Source of the DNA: Pseudomonadota bacterium | GTDB taxonomy: Bacteria; Pseudomonadota; Gammaproteobacteria; Pseudomonadales; Oleiphilaceae | Assembly: GCA_002747395.1 (NCBI GenBank) | Contig: PDPE01000026.1 | Coordinates: 124,001-188,000 of the forward strand | Length of the DNA: 64,000 nt | Direction of reading: 5' to 3' | Shown: positions 26,945 to 35,361 of the stretch, piece by piece | Numbering within the stretch: position 1 is the stretch's first letter | Layout: each line of letters begins with the position of its first letter | Program-made: the position numbers and the translations under genes | Notes under the pieces: model-generated | Database searches by the model: none | Told to the model about the DNA's origin: nothing | Seen by the model: the letters and a program-made list of their open reading frames with translations, nothing else

Positions 26945-27052
26945 TCCCCGCTTTCCTGGCCGGCCGGCATTTCATATAACCGATTGGCCTTGAATTGGAC
27001 CGGTGCGGGGTCGGGCTGGTTTGTCGAAATGCCTGGCGAGGTAACTGGTGGT

Positions 27053-27931
27053 CTACCTCATCCTGGTCTGGTTCAGTTGTTCCAGTTGCAGGAGCAGGCC
27101 GCTGTGGTCAACCTCTCCGTTGCCTGATGCGCAAAGTGCCAGATATTCGTCGTAAACCCTTTGTGTCAGGGGAAGGGTAAGGCCGCTGTTTCGGGCTTCA
27201 TCGAGAATCATGCGCAAATCTTTGAGCTGGATGCTTGACCGGGCACCCGGTTCAAAATCCCGATTGATCATTCGCTGGCCGTGTAATTCCAGAATTTTAC
27301 TGCCTGCAAATCCGCCCAGCAATGCTTCCCTGACTGCCGATGGATCTGCGCCACCTTGTGCAGCGAGCAGCAAGGCCTCGCTGATCGCACCAATGGTAAT
27401 GCCGACGATGGCCTGGTTGGCCAGTTTGGCGAGCTGACCTGAGCCGGCAGGCCCGATATGGGTGGGAGTTCCCAGGCAGTCAAACACCTGTCTGGCGGCC
27501 TCGAAAGTGGACTTTTCCCCGCCTGCCATGATCGACAGACGGGCTTGTTGTGCACCTGTTGTTCCGCCCGATACCGGGGCATCCAGGTAGCCTGACTTTA
27601 TTTGCGTGACGATGTTCGAATGATGGCGGGCCATTTCAGGGGAGATGGAGCTCATATCAATAACCAGAGTGCCAGCCTTTATGGAGCGGATAGCGCCAGA
27701 TTGATAGAGCACCTGATCGACAACCGGCCCGTTTTCCAGCATGGTGATGATGATATCTGCGTTGCTCACGGCCTCTTCGGCGGAGCGGGCGAGGCTGGCC
27801 TGACCGGAAAACGCCAGACATTTCTCTTTTGTGCGGTTCCAGAGGGTCAGTTCGAAATCGCCCTGGAGCAGGTTCTGTACCATGGGCTTTCCCATCAGGC
27901 CAAGGCCAATAAACGTCAGTTTTTGGGGCAT
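27053..27931 (-). CDS. glxR: 2-hydroxy-3-oxopropionate (tartronate semialdehyde) reductase
   Basis: NAD(P)-dependent beta-hydroxyacid dehydrogenase of 292 aa that reduces tartronate semialdehyde to glycerate. The Rossmann motif FIGLGLMGKPM is at the N-terminus, DAPVSGGTTGAQQARL is the substrate loop, and GQLAKLANQAIVG contains the catalytic Lys. I chose ATG 27931 (MPQKLTFIGLG) over 27958 by family alignment. Presence of Hyi nearby supports this substrate over 3-hydroxyisobutyrate, but the family cannot be split by eye with certainty. The rpoH terminator lies 30 nt upstream. Confidence 0.88.
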   Translation of the reverse strand: MPQKLTFIGLGLMGKPMVQNLLQGDFELTLWNRTKEKCLAFSGQASLARSAEEAVSNADIIITMLENGPVVDQVLYQSGAIRSIKAGTLVIDMSSISPEMARHHSNIVTQIKSGYLDAPVSGGTTGAQQARLSIMAGGEKSTFEAARQVFDCLGTPTHIGPAGSGQLAKLANQAIVGITIGAISEALLLAAQGGADPSAVREALLGGFAGSKILELHGQRMINRDFEPGARSSIQLKDLRMILDEARNSGLTLPLTQRVYDEYLALCASGNGEVDHSGLLLQLEQLNQTRMR

Positions 27932-27959
27932 GATTGATTCCGGGTGCGGTTTTAACATG

Positions 27960-27984
27960 AAAAAGCCGCCAGGGCAGGCGGCTT
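27960..27984 (-). terminator. Rho-independent terminator of rpoH
   Basis: Stem AGCCGCC/GGCGGCT with a 6-nt loop followed on the minus strand by TTTT, about 36 nt after the rpoH stop. Confidence 0.75.
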
Positions 27985-28019
27985 GTGTGACCTTGTTACA
28001 TTTCGTGCTGAAAAGGCAG

Positions 28020-28883
28020 TTACAAAGCCTGGCTTTCCATATGAGTTCTGACTTTTTTCATTGCATTTTTTTCCAGCTGACGAATCCTTTCGGCTGAAAC
28101 GCTGTATTTTGCAGCCAGATCGTGCAGGGTGGCTTTGCCCTCGCTCAGCCAGCGTTGCTGAAGAATGTCCTGGCTGCGCCCATCCAGTGTCGTCAGTGCA
28201 TCCTGCAGGCGACTGTTTGAGTCTTCTGTCCAGTTGGCATTTTCCAGTTGTCGGGCCGGATCATACCGCTTGTCCTCCAGGTAATAAGCCGGTGCCTGAA
28301 AAGCCTGGTCGTCGTCATCGTCAATGCCTGCGTCGAACGCCGCATCATGGGCGCTCAGCCGACCTTCCATTTCACGTACCACCTTTGCTTCCACGCCCAG
28401 ATCCTCTGCGACGGCATTTACCTCATCGTTGGTCAGCCATGCGAGTCTCTTTTTGGCGCTGCGCAAGTTAAAGAACAGCTTGCGCTGTGCTTTTGTGGTG
28501 GCAACCTTGACAATGCGCCAGTTTTTCAAAATGAACTCGTGAATTTCTGCCTTTATCCAATGCACGGCAAAAGAGACCAGACGAACGCCATATTCAGGGT
28601 TGAAGCGCTTGATAGCCTTCATCAGGCCGACATTTCCTTCCTGAACGAGGTCTGCCTGAGAAAGGCCGTACCCCGAGTAACTTCTGGCGATGTGTACCAC
28701 AAAACGCAAATGGGACATAACCAGCTGTCTCGCAGCTTCGATGTCATTCTCATCATGCAGTCGATGAGAAAGTGCTCGTTCTTCCTCAACAGTTAAAACA
28801 GGAATGCCATTTACAGCCTGAATATAGGATTCCAGGTTTTGGCCTGGCACTAGCATATCCACCGGTTGCAAGCTTTTTCCCAT
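28020..28883 (-). CDS. rpoH: RNA polymerase heat-shock sigma factor (sigma-32)
   Basis: Directs RNA polymerase to heat-shock promoters. The 287-aa protein has region 2 ([40 protein letters not shown]), the RpoH box ([16 protein letters not shown]) that distinguishes sigma-32 from other sigmas, and region 4 ([20 protein letters not shown]). ATG 28883 has GGAGGT 9 nt upstream; an in-frame start at 28913 is less likely. ftsX lies upstream on the same strand, the order ftsY-ftsE-ftsX-rpoH being typical. A long leader and terminator make it a separate unit. Confidence 0.97.
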   Translation of the reverse strand: MGKSLQPVDMLVPGQNLESYIQAVNGIPVLTVEEERALSHRLHDENDIEAARQLVMSHLRFVVHIARSYSGYGLSQADLVQEGNVGLMKAIKRFNPEYGVRLVSFAVHWIKAEIHEFILKNWRIVKVATTKAQRKLFFNLRSAKKRLAWLTNDEVNAVAEDLGVEAKVVREMEGRLSAHDAAFDAGIDDDDDQAFQAPAYYLEDKRYDPARQLENANWTEDSNSRLQDALTTLDGRSQDILQQRWLSEGKATLHDLAAKYSVSAERIRQLEKNAMKKVRTHMESQAL

Positions 28884-29313
28884 TAATGTGTACCTCCAGG
28901 TATAGTGTGTCATCGCACTGCTATGGCGACTCGTTCTCGATCAGCCATCATAAACTGAACCATCTGAATGAATAATGGGTCACTTTTAATCAGTTACTTT
29001 TTATCAGTATTTATTTTATCAGTACTTGTTAGTAGTTATTATTGGCGTTATTCGCAGTGTTACTGTCGTCAACCGGCCTGGCCCTGTCGGAGAGGTTCGG
29101 TTCCCGGATAAAGGGCGTTGTCCATATTGGATATTTAATGAACTTTCCATTATGGAGTCAAACTGCAGAATTTCAACCCGTAGTGAGTAAAAATATCGTG
29201 TAAAAAACAGTTTGTTTTATCTGATCGATTGCTCCCAACAGGTGAAACTCTAGCCCAAACCGCCCCGTTTGCAAGTTAATAATAGGTAAGATTGGGCTTG
29301 TTTCCCTCAAATG
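28884..29313. other. rpoH leader and promoter region
   Basis: This 430-nt spacer is AT-rich and contains three imperfect copies of a TTTTATCAGTA-like unit at about 28985-29027, in the part transcribed as rpoH leader. No gene is seen. A promoter candidate is listed at 29149-29176. Confidence 0.5.
29149..29176 (-). promoter_or_regulatory. Sigma-70-like promoter candidate for rpoH
   Basis: On the minus strand TTGAAA (29176-29171) and CATAAT (29154-29149) are 16 nt apart, each 5 of 6 consensus. The transcript would carry a leader of about 258 nt. A second weaker pair (TTGCAA at 29269-29274, TAGAGT at 29247-29252) lies further upstream. Confidence 0.4.
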
Positions 29314-30291
29314 TCAGGGCTCAATGTCGGCCAGATGTCTGTCGACGGCCGCTCTTGAACCCAGCCAGCCAAGCAGGCTGCTCAGGAGCAACAGGGTGCT
29401 GGTGACCTGCAGGTCAAGCCCGGATAACCTGAAATCACTGGCATACAGTTTTGCTATTTCCTGTACCGGGCCATTCAGCCCGAATACGCTTAGTTCAATA
29501 AGAAGGGTGGCCATAACGCCGCCGCCCAGGCCAAGCCATAGTCCGCTGTACAGAAAGGGGCGGCGAACGAAGGCGTCTGTGCCTCCCACCAGTTTGATCA
29601 CTTCTATCTCTTCTTTTCGGTTCTCGATAAGCAGGCGAATGGTATTTCCTACCACCAGGGTGACCGCTATTGAAAGCAGCAGGCCCAGAATGAGTACAAA
29701 TTTTTCGATCAGAGCGGTGAAGGCGAAAAGCCTTTTTACCCAGGTCAGGTCGATTTCTGCCGTGTCGACCTCGGGCAATGTGACAAGTTGCTGCCTTAAT
29801 TCCTCTATTTGGCCGGCATTGGTCAGGCTATTGGCCGGGGCGGCCAGAATGACATCGGGCAACGGATTGGCATCAAGGTGCTCGACGGCACTGGCGATGC
29901 CCGGGGAAATCTGTTTCAGTCTTGCCAGACCCTGATCCCGTGTAATCAGGCTGGCGCCGACGATTTGCGGTTCTTTTCGTACCTGATCGAGCAGGCCAAG
30001 AGTTTCCTTTTTTGTCAGTTTGCGATCCAGGTAAAGCGTGATTTGCGGGTCTTTGTCCAGTTCTGCAACCAGCCTCTGGATATCGGTAAGGAAAAGCAGA
30101 AAAAATGCAGGTAACGCCAGGGATATGCCAATCACAGACCAGTTAACCAGTGCCGAAAAGGGAGTCTGAAGCAGTCTGTTGAAGCTTTCACGCATCATCA
30201 GTCTGTGATGGGTGAAATAGCTGTTGCCTTGTGAATGTTCTTTTGCTGGCGATGCACCGGTGGCTTTGGGAGAGTGATTTGAACGGGTCAC
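29314..30291 (-). CDS. ftsX: Cell division protein FtsX
   Basis: Integral membrane partner of FtsE in the divisome ABC-like complex that controls peptidoglycan hydrolysis. The 325-aa protein has a cytoplasmic N-terminus, a transmembrane helix near 50-70 (VIGISLALPAFFLLFLTDI), a periplasmic domain (about 72-185, DPQITLYLDRKLTKKETLGL), and three further helices near 195-225, 248-270 and 300-318. It starts with GTG or ATG 30291 overlapping the ftsE stop by 4 bp. Confidence 0.95.
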   Translation of the reverse strand: MTRSNHSPKATGASPAKEHSQGNSYFTHHRLMMRESFNRLLQTPFSALVNWSVIGISLALPAFFLLFLTDIQRLVAELDKDPQITLYLDRKLTKKETLGLLDQVRKEPQIVGASLITRDQGLARLKQISPGIASAVEHLDANPLPDVILAAPANSLTNAGQIEELRQQLVTLPEVDTAEIDLTWVKRLFAFTALIEKFVLILGLLLSIAVTLVVGNTIRLLIENRKEEIEVIKLVGGTDAFVRRPFLYSGLWLGLGGGVMATLLIELSVFGLNGPVQEIAKLYASDFRLSGLDLQVTSTLLLLSSLLGWLGSRAAVDRHLADIEP

Positions 30292-30956
30292 CGGGTTGCT
30301 CCACAGGGCTTGATGGTTCCATCACTCAGGGTGAATGTTTTCCGCTTCAGGTGAGAGATCAGAGCCAGGTCGTGTGAGGCGATCAGCACAGTGACACCAA
30401 CCTGATTCAATTGTTCAAATAACAGCATGATATCTGATGATAACTCCGGATCGAGGTTGCCCGTGGGCTCATCTGCCAGAAGCAGTGGTGGTTTGTTGAC
30501 GATGGCTCGGGCAATGCCGGTGCGTTGCTGTTCCCCGCCCGACAGTTGAAGCGGATTAAAGGTTTCCCTGTTCAGCAGGCCCACCTTGTCGAGGGCTGCC
30601 CTTACCCGGCGACCCACTTCCCGTTCCGGTGCACCGGTGATACGCAGAGGGAGAGCGACATTTTCAAATACGCTGCGATCGAATAGCAACCTGTGATTTT
30701 GGAATACAACGCCGATATGCCTCCGGTAATAGGCAATCTGTCGGTAGTGGATATCCTGCAAGGGTTTGCCGGCGACCACAATAAGGCCCTTTGTGGGGCG
30801 CTCCATCAGCATAATGAGCTTCAGTAGTGTGCTCTTGCCTGCCCCCGAGTGTCCGGTCAAAAATGCCATTTCTCCCCGCCCCAGGCTGAAGTGGATATCC
30901 CGAAGGGCAACCTGGTTACCCGAATACACTTTTTCGACGTGATCGAAGACAATCAT
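30288..30956 (-). CDS. ftsE: Cell division ATP-binding protein FtsE
   Basis: ABC ATPase of the FtsEX complex, 222 aa. Walker [10 protein letters not shown] (Lys41), signature [16 protein letters not shown], Walker [13 protein letters not shown] and the switch His in ASHDL are all present. The gene lies between ftsY and ftsX and overlaps ftsX, consistent with a ftsY-ftsE-ftsX operon. Confidence 0.97.
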   Translation of the reverse strand: MIVFDHVEKVYSGNQVALRDIHFSLGRGEMAFLTGHSGAGKSTLLKLIMLMERPTKGLIVVAGKPLQDIHYRQIAYYRRHIGVVFQNHRLLFDRSVFENVALPLRITGAPEREVGRRVRAALDKVGLLNRETFNPLQLSGGEQQRTGIARAIVNKPPLLLADEPTGNLDPELSSDIMLLFEQLNQVGVTVLIASHDLALISHLKRKTFTLSDGTIKPCGATR

Positions 30957-30998
30957 GGTTTTGCCTGAAGTGGTTTCGCCTGAATACGGATGAGAAAA

Positions 30999-32171
30999 TC
31001 ACTTCTCAAAAAGGGCAGAGACAAATTCACCCGAATGGAACGGGCGTAAATCGTCAATTTGCTCGCCAACACCAATATAGCGTATTGGCAGATCGAATTG
31101 TTTGGCGATGGCGAAAATAATTCCGCCCCTGGCCGTTCCGTCCAGTTTGGTCAGTGCGATGCCGGACACGCCAACGGCCTGTTTAAACAATCTGGCCTGG
31201 CTGAGTGCATTTTGTCCGGTGCCTGCATCAAGCACAAGCAGAACTTCGTGAGGAGCCGTGTCATCGAGTTTTTTCATTACTCTCACCACTTTCTCCAGTT
31301 CTGCCATCAGGTTGTCCTTGTTCTGCAGGCGTCCTGCCGTATCGGCGATAACAATATCTATGTTTTTTGCCTGTGCGGATTGTACGGCATCAAAAATCAC
31401 CGACGCGCTGTCAGCCCCCGTATGCTGGGCAACGACAGGTACATCATTGCGCTCGCCCCACACCTGCAACTGCTCGACCGCTGCGGCTCTGAATGTGTCT
31501 CCGGCTGCCAGCATGACGGTTTTTCCGTCATTCTGGAATTTTTTTGCCAGCTTTCCTATGGTGGTTGTTTTGCCTGCGCCGTTGACACCGACAACGAGCA
31601 TGACGAAGGGCTTTTTGCCCGTATTGCTGCCTGTTTCGAGTGAAAGCGGCTGCTCACTGGCACTGAGCAAGGCAGTTAATTCGTCTTGCAGCGCCCTGTC
31701 AAGTTGCGATGGATCCGAGAGCTGATTTCGCTCCAGCCGGTCAGTGATATTGGCAATGATTTGTTGTGTTGCTGCTACCCCCACGTCTGCCGTGAGCAGC
31801 ATGGTTTCAATTTCTTCCAGGAGTTCCCGGTCAATGGTTTTGCTGCCCAGAATCAGGCTGGACAGGTTCCGGGTCAGCCCGTTACGGGTTTTGGTCAGCC
31901 CCTGCCTGATGCGCTCCATTACGGATAGTGGGGGGCTGGCTGGCGGGGTGGTGGATGGTGGAACGGCTTCCGGTTCGGGAGCCCGGGCTGGTGGCGCAAC
32001 CGGAGAATCCGGCTGCACGGTTTCTGCCTCGCGTGTTGTTGCTTCAGCCTTTGGCCGCTGTTCTACCTTTTTATATTTGGGGATACCGCGCCTGGATTTG
32101 ACCAGATCAAAAACAAAGACAAGAGCGAGTAATCCGGAAAGAGCGATAAAAATCAGTTCAATAGTTTGCAT
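30999..32171 (-). CDS. ftsY: Signal recognition particle receptor FtsY with N-terminal membrane helix
   Basis: SRP receptor GTPase of 390 aa that targets nascent membrane proteins to the translocon. The NG domain begins near residue 85 (MERIRQGLTKTRNGL) and carries G1 GVNGAGKTTT (Lys201), DTFRAAAVEQL, DTAGR and TKLDGTARGG. Residues 5-24 (ELIFIALSGLLALVFVFDLV) form a convincing transmembrane helix, followed by a Pro/Ala/Glu-rich linker. E. coli and Pseudomonas FtsY lack such a helix, whereas actinobacterial FtsY has one. No ribosome site supports a shorter start at Met85. Confidence 0.95.
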   Translation of the reverse strand: MQTIELIFIALSGLLALVFVFDLVKSRRGIPKYKKVEQRPKAEATTREAETVQPDSPVAPPARAPEPEAVPPSTTPPASPPLSVMERIRQGLTKTRNGLTRNLSSLILGSKTIDRELLEEIETMLLTADVGVAATQQIIANITDRLERNQLSDPSQLDRALQDELTALLSASEQPLSLETGSNTGKKPFVMLVVGVNGAGKTTTIGKLAKKFQNDGKTVMLAAGDTFRAAAVEQLQVWGERNDVPVVAQHTGADSASVIFDAVQSAQAKNIDIVIADTAGRLQNKDNLMAELEKVVRVMKKLDDTAPHEVLLVLDAGTGQNALSQARLFKQAVGVSGIALTKLDGTARGGIIFAIAKQFDLPIRYIGVGEQIDDLRPFHSGEFVSALFEK

Positions 32172-32220
32172 GAGTCATTCAACATTAGTATTTCAACACG
32201 AGTTCGGCATGGGTATTTCG

Positions 32221-32248
32221 GCTTTGGTCTTTCAACTTTGGTCTTTCA
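32221..32248. repeat. 14-bp tandem duplication upstream of ftsY
   Basis: Two copies of RCTTTGGTCTTTCA at 32221-32234 and 32235-32248, in the divergent spacer between ftsY and rsmD. Confidence 0.7.
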
Positions 32249-32300
32249 GCCCGGCCTTTGCCTGGCTATTCTAATCGCGAATTGTGCACAGGCCAAATAC

Positions 32301-32360
32301 CTTTTACTATAATCCGGTACCTTTTACTATAATCCGAAACCTTTTACTATAGTCCGGATT
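32301..32360 (+). repeat. Three 20-bp tandem copies each with a -10-like hexamer
   Basis: Units at 32301-32320, 32321-32340 and 32341-32360 share CTTTTACTATARTCCG. Each contains TATAAT or TATAGT (for example 32308-32313) on the plus strand. The array ends 15 nt before the rsmD start, so it may be a multiplied promoter. Spacing of 20 bp is close to two helical turns. A -35 hexamer is not obvious. Confidence 0.75.
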
Positions 32361-32375
32361 TGTCTGGATGTATGT

Positions 32376-32984
32376 ATGCAAAAACGTAAGGCAAAACGAA
32401 GCGCAAAAGTCGGGCCTGCAAGCAGGGGAGGAACCGGATTTGTCAGAATTATCGGGGGGCAATGGCGAAGCAGAAAGGTGCCCTTTCCTGATGTGAGTGG
32501 TTTGCGGCCAAGCACTGATCGGGTGCGGGAAACCCTGTTTAACTGGCTGATGCATTCGACCTGCGGGGCAAATTGCCTTGATCTTTTTTGCGGTAGTGGC
32601 GTTTTGGGGCTGGAGGCGCTGTCCAGGGGGGCTGCCCGGCTCACGGCTTTGGACACAAATGCGCAGGTGGTTGCCCGTTTGAAAGATAATCTGGCTTTGT
32701 TGCAATGCGATCGGGCTCAGGTGTTACAGGCAGATGCATTGCAGTGGTTGGCCAGTCAGTCCGAGCCGAAACCTTTTGATCTGGTTTTTCTGGATCCGCC
32801 TTTCCGGCAATCCCTGTTACATCAATCAATTCGCCTGCTTTGTGACACCCGTTTGCTGGCTGATGGTGCGAAAGTCTACGTGGAGTGTGAGCGGGAGTTG
32901 AATGTGCAACTGCCCGCGCACTGGAAAAAACTGAAGGAAAAACAGGCGGGCCAGCTGAGCTATCGTCTGTATGTTGTTGAGTGA
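32376..32984 (+). CDS. rsmD: 16S rRNA (guanine-966-N2)-methyltransferase
   Basis: Methylates G966 of 16S rRNA. The 202-aa protein shows RIIGGQWRSRKVPFP, the SAM motif LDLFCGSGVLGLEALSRGA (about 68-86) and the catalytic FLDPPF (DPPF at 140-143). It is divergent from ftsY, as in most gammaproteobacteria, and followed by mutM in the same direction after 21 nt. Confidence 0.95.
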   Translation: MQKRKAKRSAKVGPASRGGTGFVRIIGGQWRSRKVPFPDVSGLRPSTDRVRETLFNWLMHSTCGANCLDLFCGSGVLGLEALSRGAARLTALDTNAQVVARLKDNLALLQCDRAQVLQADALQWLASQSEPKPFDLVFLDPPFRQSLLHQSIRLLCDTRLLADGAKVYVECERELNVQLPAHWKKLKEKQAGQLSYRLYVVE

Positions 32985-33005
32985 GCAGGTGAAAGGAGAG
33001 CATAT

Positions 33006-33836
33006 TTGCCTGAATTACCCGAAGTTGAAACTACCGTTCGTGGTATCCGGCCTCATATCGAGGGGATAAAAATCAGTAGCTGTGTTGTCCGGGAGTCGCG
33101 GCTGCGCTGGCCCGTACCCACACAGGAGCTGGTTCGGGTTGAAGGGTGCCGGGTGGATCGCGTCGTTCGAAGGGGCAAATACATCATCATGGAAACAGCC
33201 GGAGGCAATCTGTTATTGCATCTTGGCATGTCGGGAAGCCTGCGCGTGTTGACTGGCGGGCCGGACAGTGGAGAGGTGCCTGTTAAAAAGCATGATCATA
33301 TCGATGTTGTATTTGAGAACGACACTGTTCTGCGATTCAATGATCCAAGGCGATTTGGCGCATTTTTGTTTACTGCCGAGCCCTGGCAGGCCCACTCGTT
33401 GATTGCCCACCTGGGGCCGGAGCCGTTGAGTGACCGGTTTTGCGGTGACTTTCTTCACCAGAAAGCCAGGACAAGAGCGAGCGCGATCAAAACCATTATC
33501 ATGGATAGCCGTGTGGTCGTGGGAGTGGGCAATATATATGCAAATGAGGCTCTGTTTCGGGCTGGCATTCGCCCTTCCCGAAAAGGTGCAGCGATCAGCA
33601 AGGCCCGTTACGTCAGGCTGGCCGATGCAATCAAGGCTGTGCTGGAGCAGGCAATCTGCCAGGGCGGGACAACGCTGAAGGATTTTACGGATACAGAGGG
33701 CAAGCCGGGGTATTTCAGTCAGAATCTGCTGGTGTATGACAGAGAAGGCATGGCGTGTTTTAAATGCGGGGGGGAGATTCGTCGGGATAGAATGCAAAAC
33801 AGGTCGTCATACTTTTGTGTGAGATGTCAAAAATAG
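33006..33836 (+). CDS. mutM: Formamidopyrimidine-DNA glycosylase
   Basis: Base-excision repair enzyme removing 8-oxoguanine. The 276-aa protein begins PELPEVETTVRGI after the initiator, so Pro2 (nucleophile) and Glu3 are correct; the start codon is TTG 33006 with AAGGAG about 8 nt upstream. Lys near KYIIMETAGG, the GVGNIYANEALFRAGI helix-two-turn-helix, and the C-terminal zinc finger (CFKCGGEI ... CVRCQ) are intact. Confidence 0.97.
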   Translation: MPELPEVETTVRGIRPHIEGIKISSCVVRESRLRWPVPTQELVRVEGCRVDRVVRRGKYIIMETAGGNLLLHLGMSGSLRVLTGGPDSGEVPVKKHDHIDVVFENDTVLRFNDPRRFGAFLFTAEPWQAHSLIAHLGPEPLSDRFCGDFLHQKARTRASAIKTIIMDSRVVVGVGNIYANEALFRAGIRPSRKGAAISKARYVRLADAIKAVLEQAICQGGTTLKDFTDTEGKPGYFSQNLLVYDREGMACFKCGGEIRRDRMQNRSSYFCVRCQK

Positions 33837-33846
33837 CTGGAAATTT

Positions 33847-33870
33847 TGCGATTCCTTATGCGATTCCTTA
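33847..33870. repeat. 12-bp tandem duplication after mutM
   Basis: TGCGATTCCTTA occurs twice without a gap (33847-33858 and 33859-33870), just after the mutM stop. Confidence 0.75.
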
Positions 33871-34036
33871 GACAGCACAGAGAAAACTGCTACTGTTTAG
33901 ATTATGGAAGGAGTAAAGTACAAATCGGTTAATGTATCGAAATATACAGGGCAGTGTACTTTATACAGGTTAGTGTGCTGTATATGGGGTGCTGTGCTGT
34001 GGGTATGTGATTCCCCGTTTTTCAGGAGACAAACCA

Positions 34037-34369
34037 ATGAGCAGAAAAGCTTATCGAATGGCCGTGATGCTGGTCGCTGCCTTTTCAATTTCTTTTTCAT
34101 CTGTTGGCTACAGCAATCCGATTGTTGAAAGCCCCGGAGCGGGCAAAATGGCCGTTGATGCAGTGATAGCCAGGCCGATGTTGTTCGCAGCGACTGTAGC
34201 CGGAGTCGCAACCTATGTCGTGTCATTACCGTTTTCTCTTGCCGGAGGTAATGCGGCGGAGGCAGGGCGGGTGCTGGTGGTCAACCCTGCGAAGGCAACA
34301 TTTGTGAGATGTCTGGGTTGCACGACTTCGGGCAGAATGGCTGCCGAAACCGTCAAGCAGGCTGATTAG
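34037..34369 (+). CDS. Small secreted or membrane hypothetical protein
   Basis: Protein of 110 aa with an N-terminal hydrophobic signal (MAVMLVAAFSISFSSVGYS) and a second hydrophobic stretch near 47-70 (LFAATVAGVATYVVSLPFSL). The core VSLPFSLAGGNAAEAGRVLV and the ending FVRCLGCTTSG resemble a small family of uncharacterised membrane proteins in Pseudomonas-type bacteria, which I recall only loosely. CAGGAG precedes ATG 34037. It is convergent with cysQ. Confidence 0.7.
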   Translation: MSRKAYRMAVMLVAAFSISFSSVGYSNPIVESPGAGKMAVDAVIARPMLFAATVAGVATYVVSLPFSLAGGNAAEAGRVLVVNPAKATFVRCLGCTTSGRMAAETVKQAD

Positions 34370-34397
34370 TCCCCGGGGCGAACCTGCCTGTGTTTGA

Positions 34398-35243
34398 TTA
34401 CCCTGCATCGTGCTGTGTGGACAGCACCGCATGCCAGTCATACGCGGAATCTGCAAATGCGTGAAAGAACGGGTTTAACAGGGATTCTTTCGTGTTGTAG
34501 CGTACCGGGTTAAACCCGGTGTCGACCAGCTTTCCACCGGCCTCTTCCAGAATTATCTGCGCCGCAGCCGTATCCCATTCGGAGGTGGGCGAAAGCCTGG
34601 GATACCAGTCTGCCTTGCCTTCGGCCAGGGCGCATATCTTCAATGAACTGCCCATATTGACTTTATTGATCCGGCCAAGCGTTTTGCTGGCGGTGTTTAG
34701 CAGTTGTTCGAGACTCTCGTTGCCATGTCGTCTGCTGGCGACAACGGAGACAGGGTGTCCGGCCCGAACAGGTCGGGCGAAAATTCTCTGGCTGGTTTCT
34801 GCTGTTTCCCTATAGGCTCCCTGACCTGTAACAGCATGATAAAGCACGTCCTTTTCCGGTAAATAGACGATACCCAAAATGACCTTGTGTTGATCGACGA
34901 GAGCAATATTGACGGTAAACTCACCGGTTCTGTCAATAAACTCTTTGGTGCCGTCCAGGGGATCCACCAACCAGTAGCGTTGCCAGCGCCTCCTTTCCGT
35001 GGAGCCTGTGTCGTCTACCCCTTCTTCTGACAGGATGGGAATGTCCGGTGTCAGTCGGGTCAGCCCATCAATGATGATATGATGAGCTGCGATATCTGCT
35101 TTGGTTACCGGTGAGTCGTCGGTTTTCGATCGGATATCCATATTTTCATTCGAGTGATAGATCCGCTTGATTTCTGCGCCCGCTTTTCGGGCAACGTCGC
35201 TCAATGGCCGAATCAGGTCGATACCCGTTAATTGTTTTGTCAT
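34398..35243 (-). CDS. cysQ: 3'(2'),5'-bisphosphate nucleotidase CysQ
   Basis: Dephosphorylates 3'-phosphoadenosine 5'-phosphate, a by-product of sulfate assimilation. The 281-aa protein is a member of the inositol-monophosphatase fold with metal-binding motifs SPVTKADIAAH, SEEG, VDPLDGTKEFI and SEWDTAAAQIIL. ATG 35243 is selected by GGAG 6 nt upstream; the longer frame to 35363 overlaps the divergent yrfG start. Confidence 0.94.
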   Translation of the reverse strand: MTKQLTGIDLIRPLSDVARKAGAEIKRIYHSNENMDIRSKTDDSPVTKADIAAHHIIIDGLTRLTPDIPILSEEGVDDTGSTERRRWQRYWLVDPLDGTKEFIDRTGEFTVNIALVDQHKVILGIVYLPEKDVLYHAVTGQGAYRETAETSQRIFARPVRAGHPVSVVASRRHGNESLEQLLNTASKTLGRINKVNMGSSLKICALAEGKADWYPRLSPTSEWDTAAAQIILEEAGGKLVDTGFNPVRYNTKESLLNPFFHAFADSAYDWHAVLSTQHDAG

Positions 35244-35361
35244 TGCCGCTCCGTATCGGTGGTCATTCGAGGCAAACAATTTTACAATCTCCTGACAGGA
35301 ACTGAAATAGAACAATCCATTCAAACGCAGGCTGGCATACGACGGGAGCGACGTTTCAAAC

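Noticed and set aside
26946..27010. Inverted repeat CCCCGC/GCGGGG as a terminator
   Set aside because: Loop of over 50 nt and no T-run; too weak to call.
32301..32360. Three regular repeats as a possible CRISPR array
   Set aside because: The copies are contiguous with no spacers, unit length is 20 bp, and no cas gene is present.
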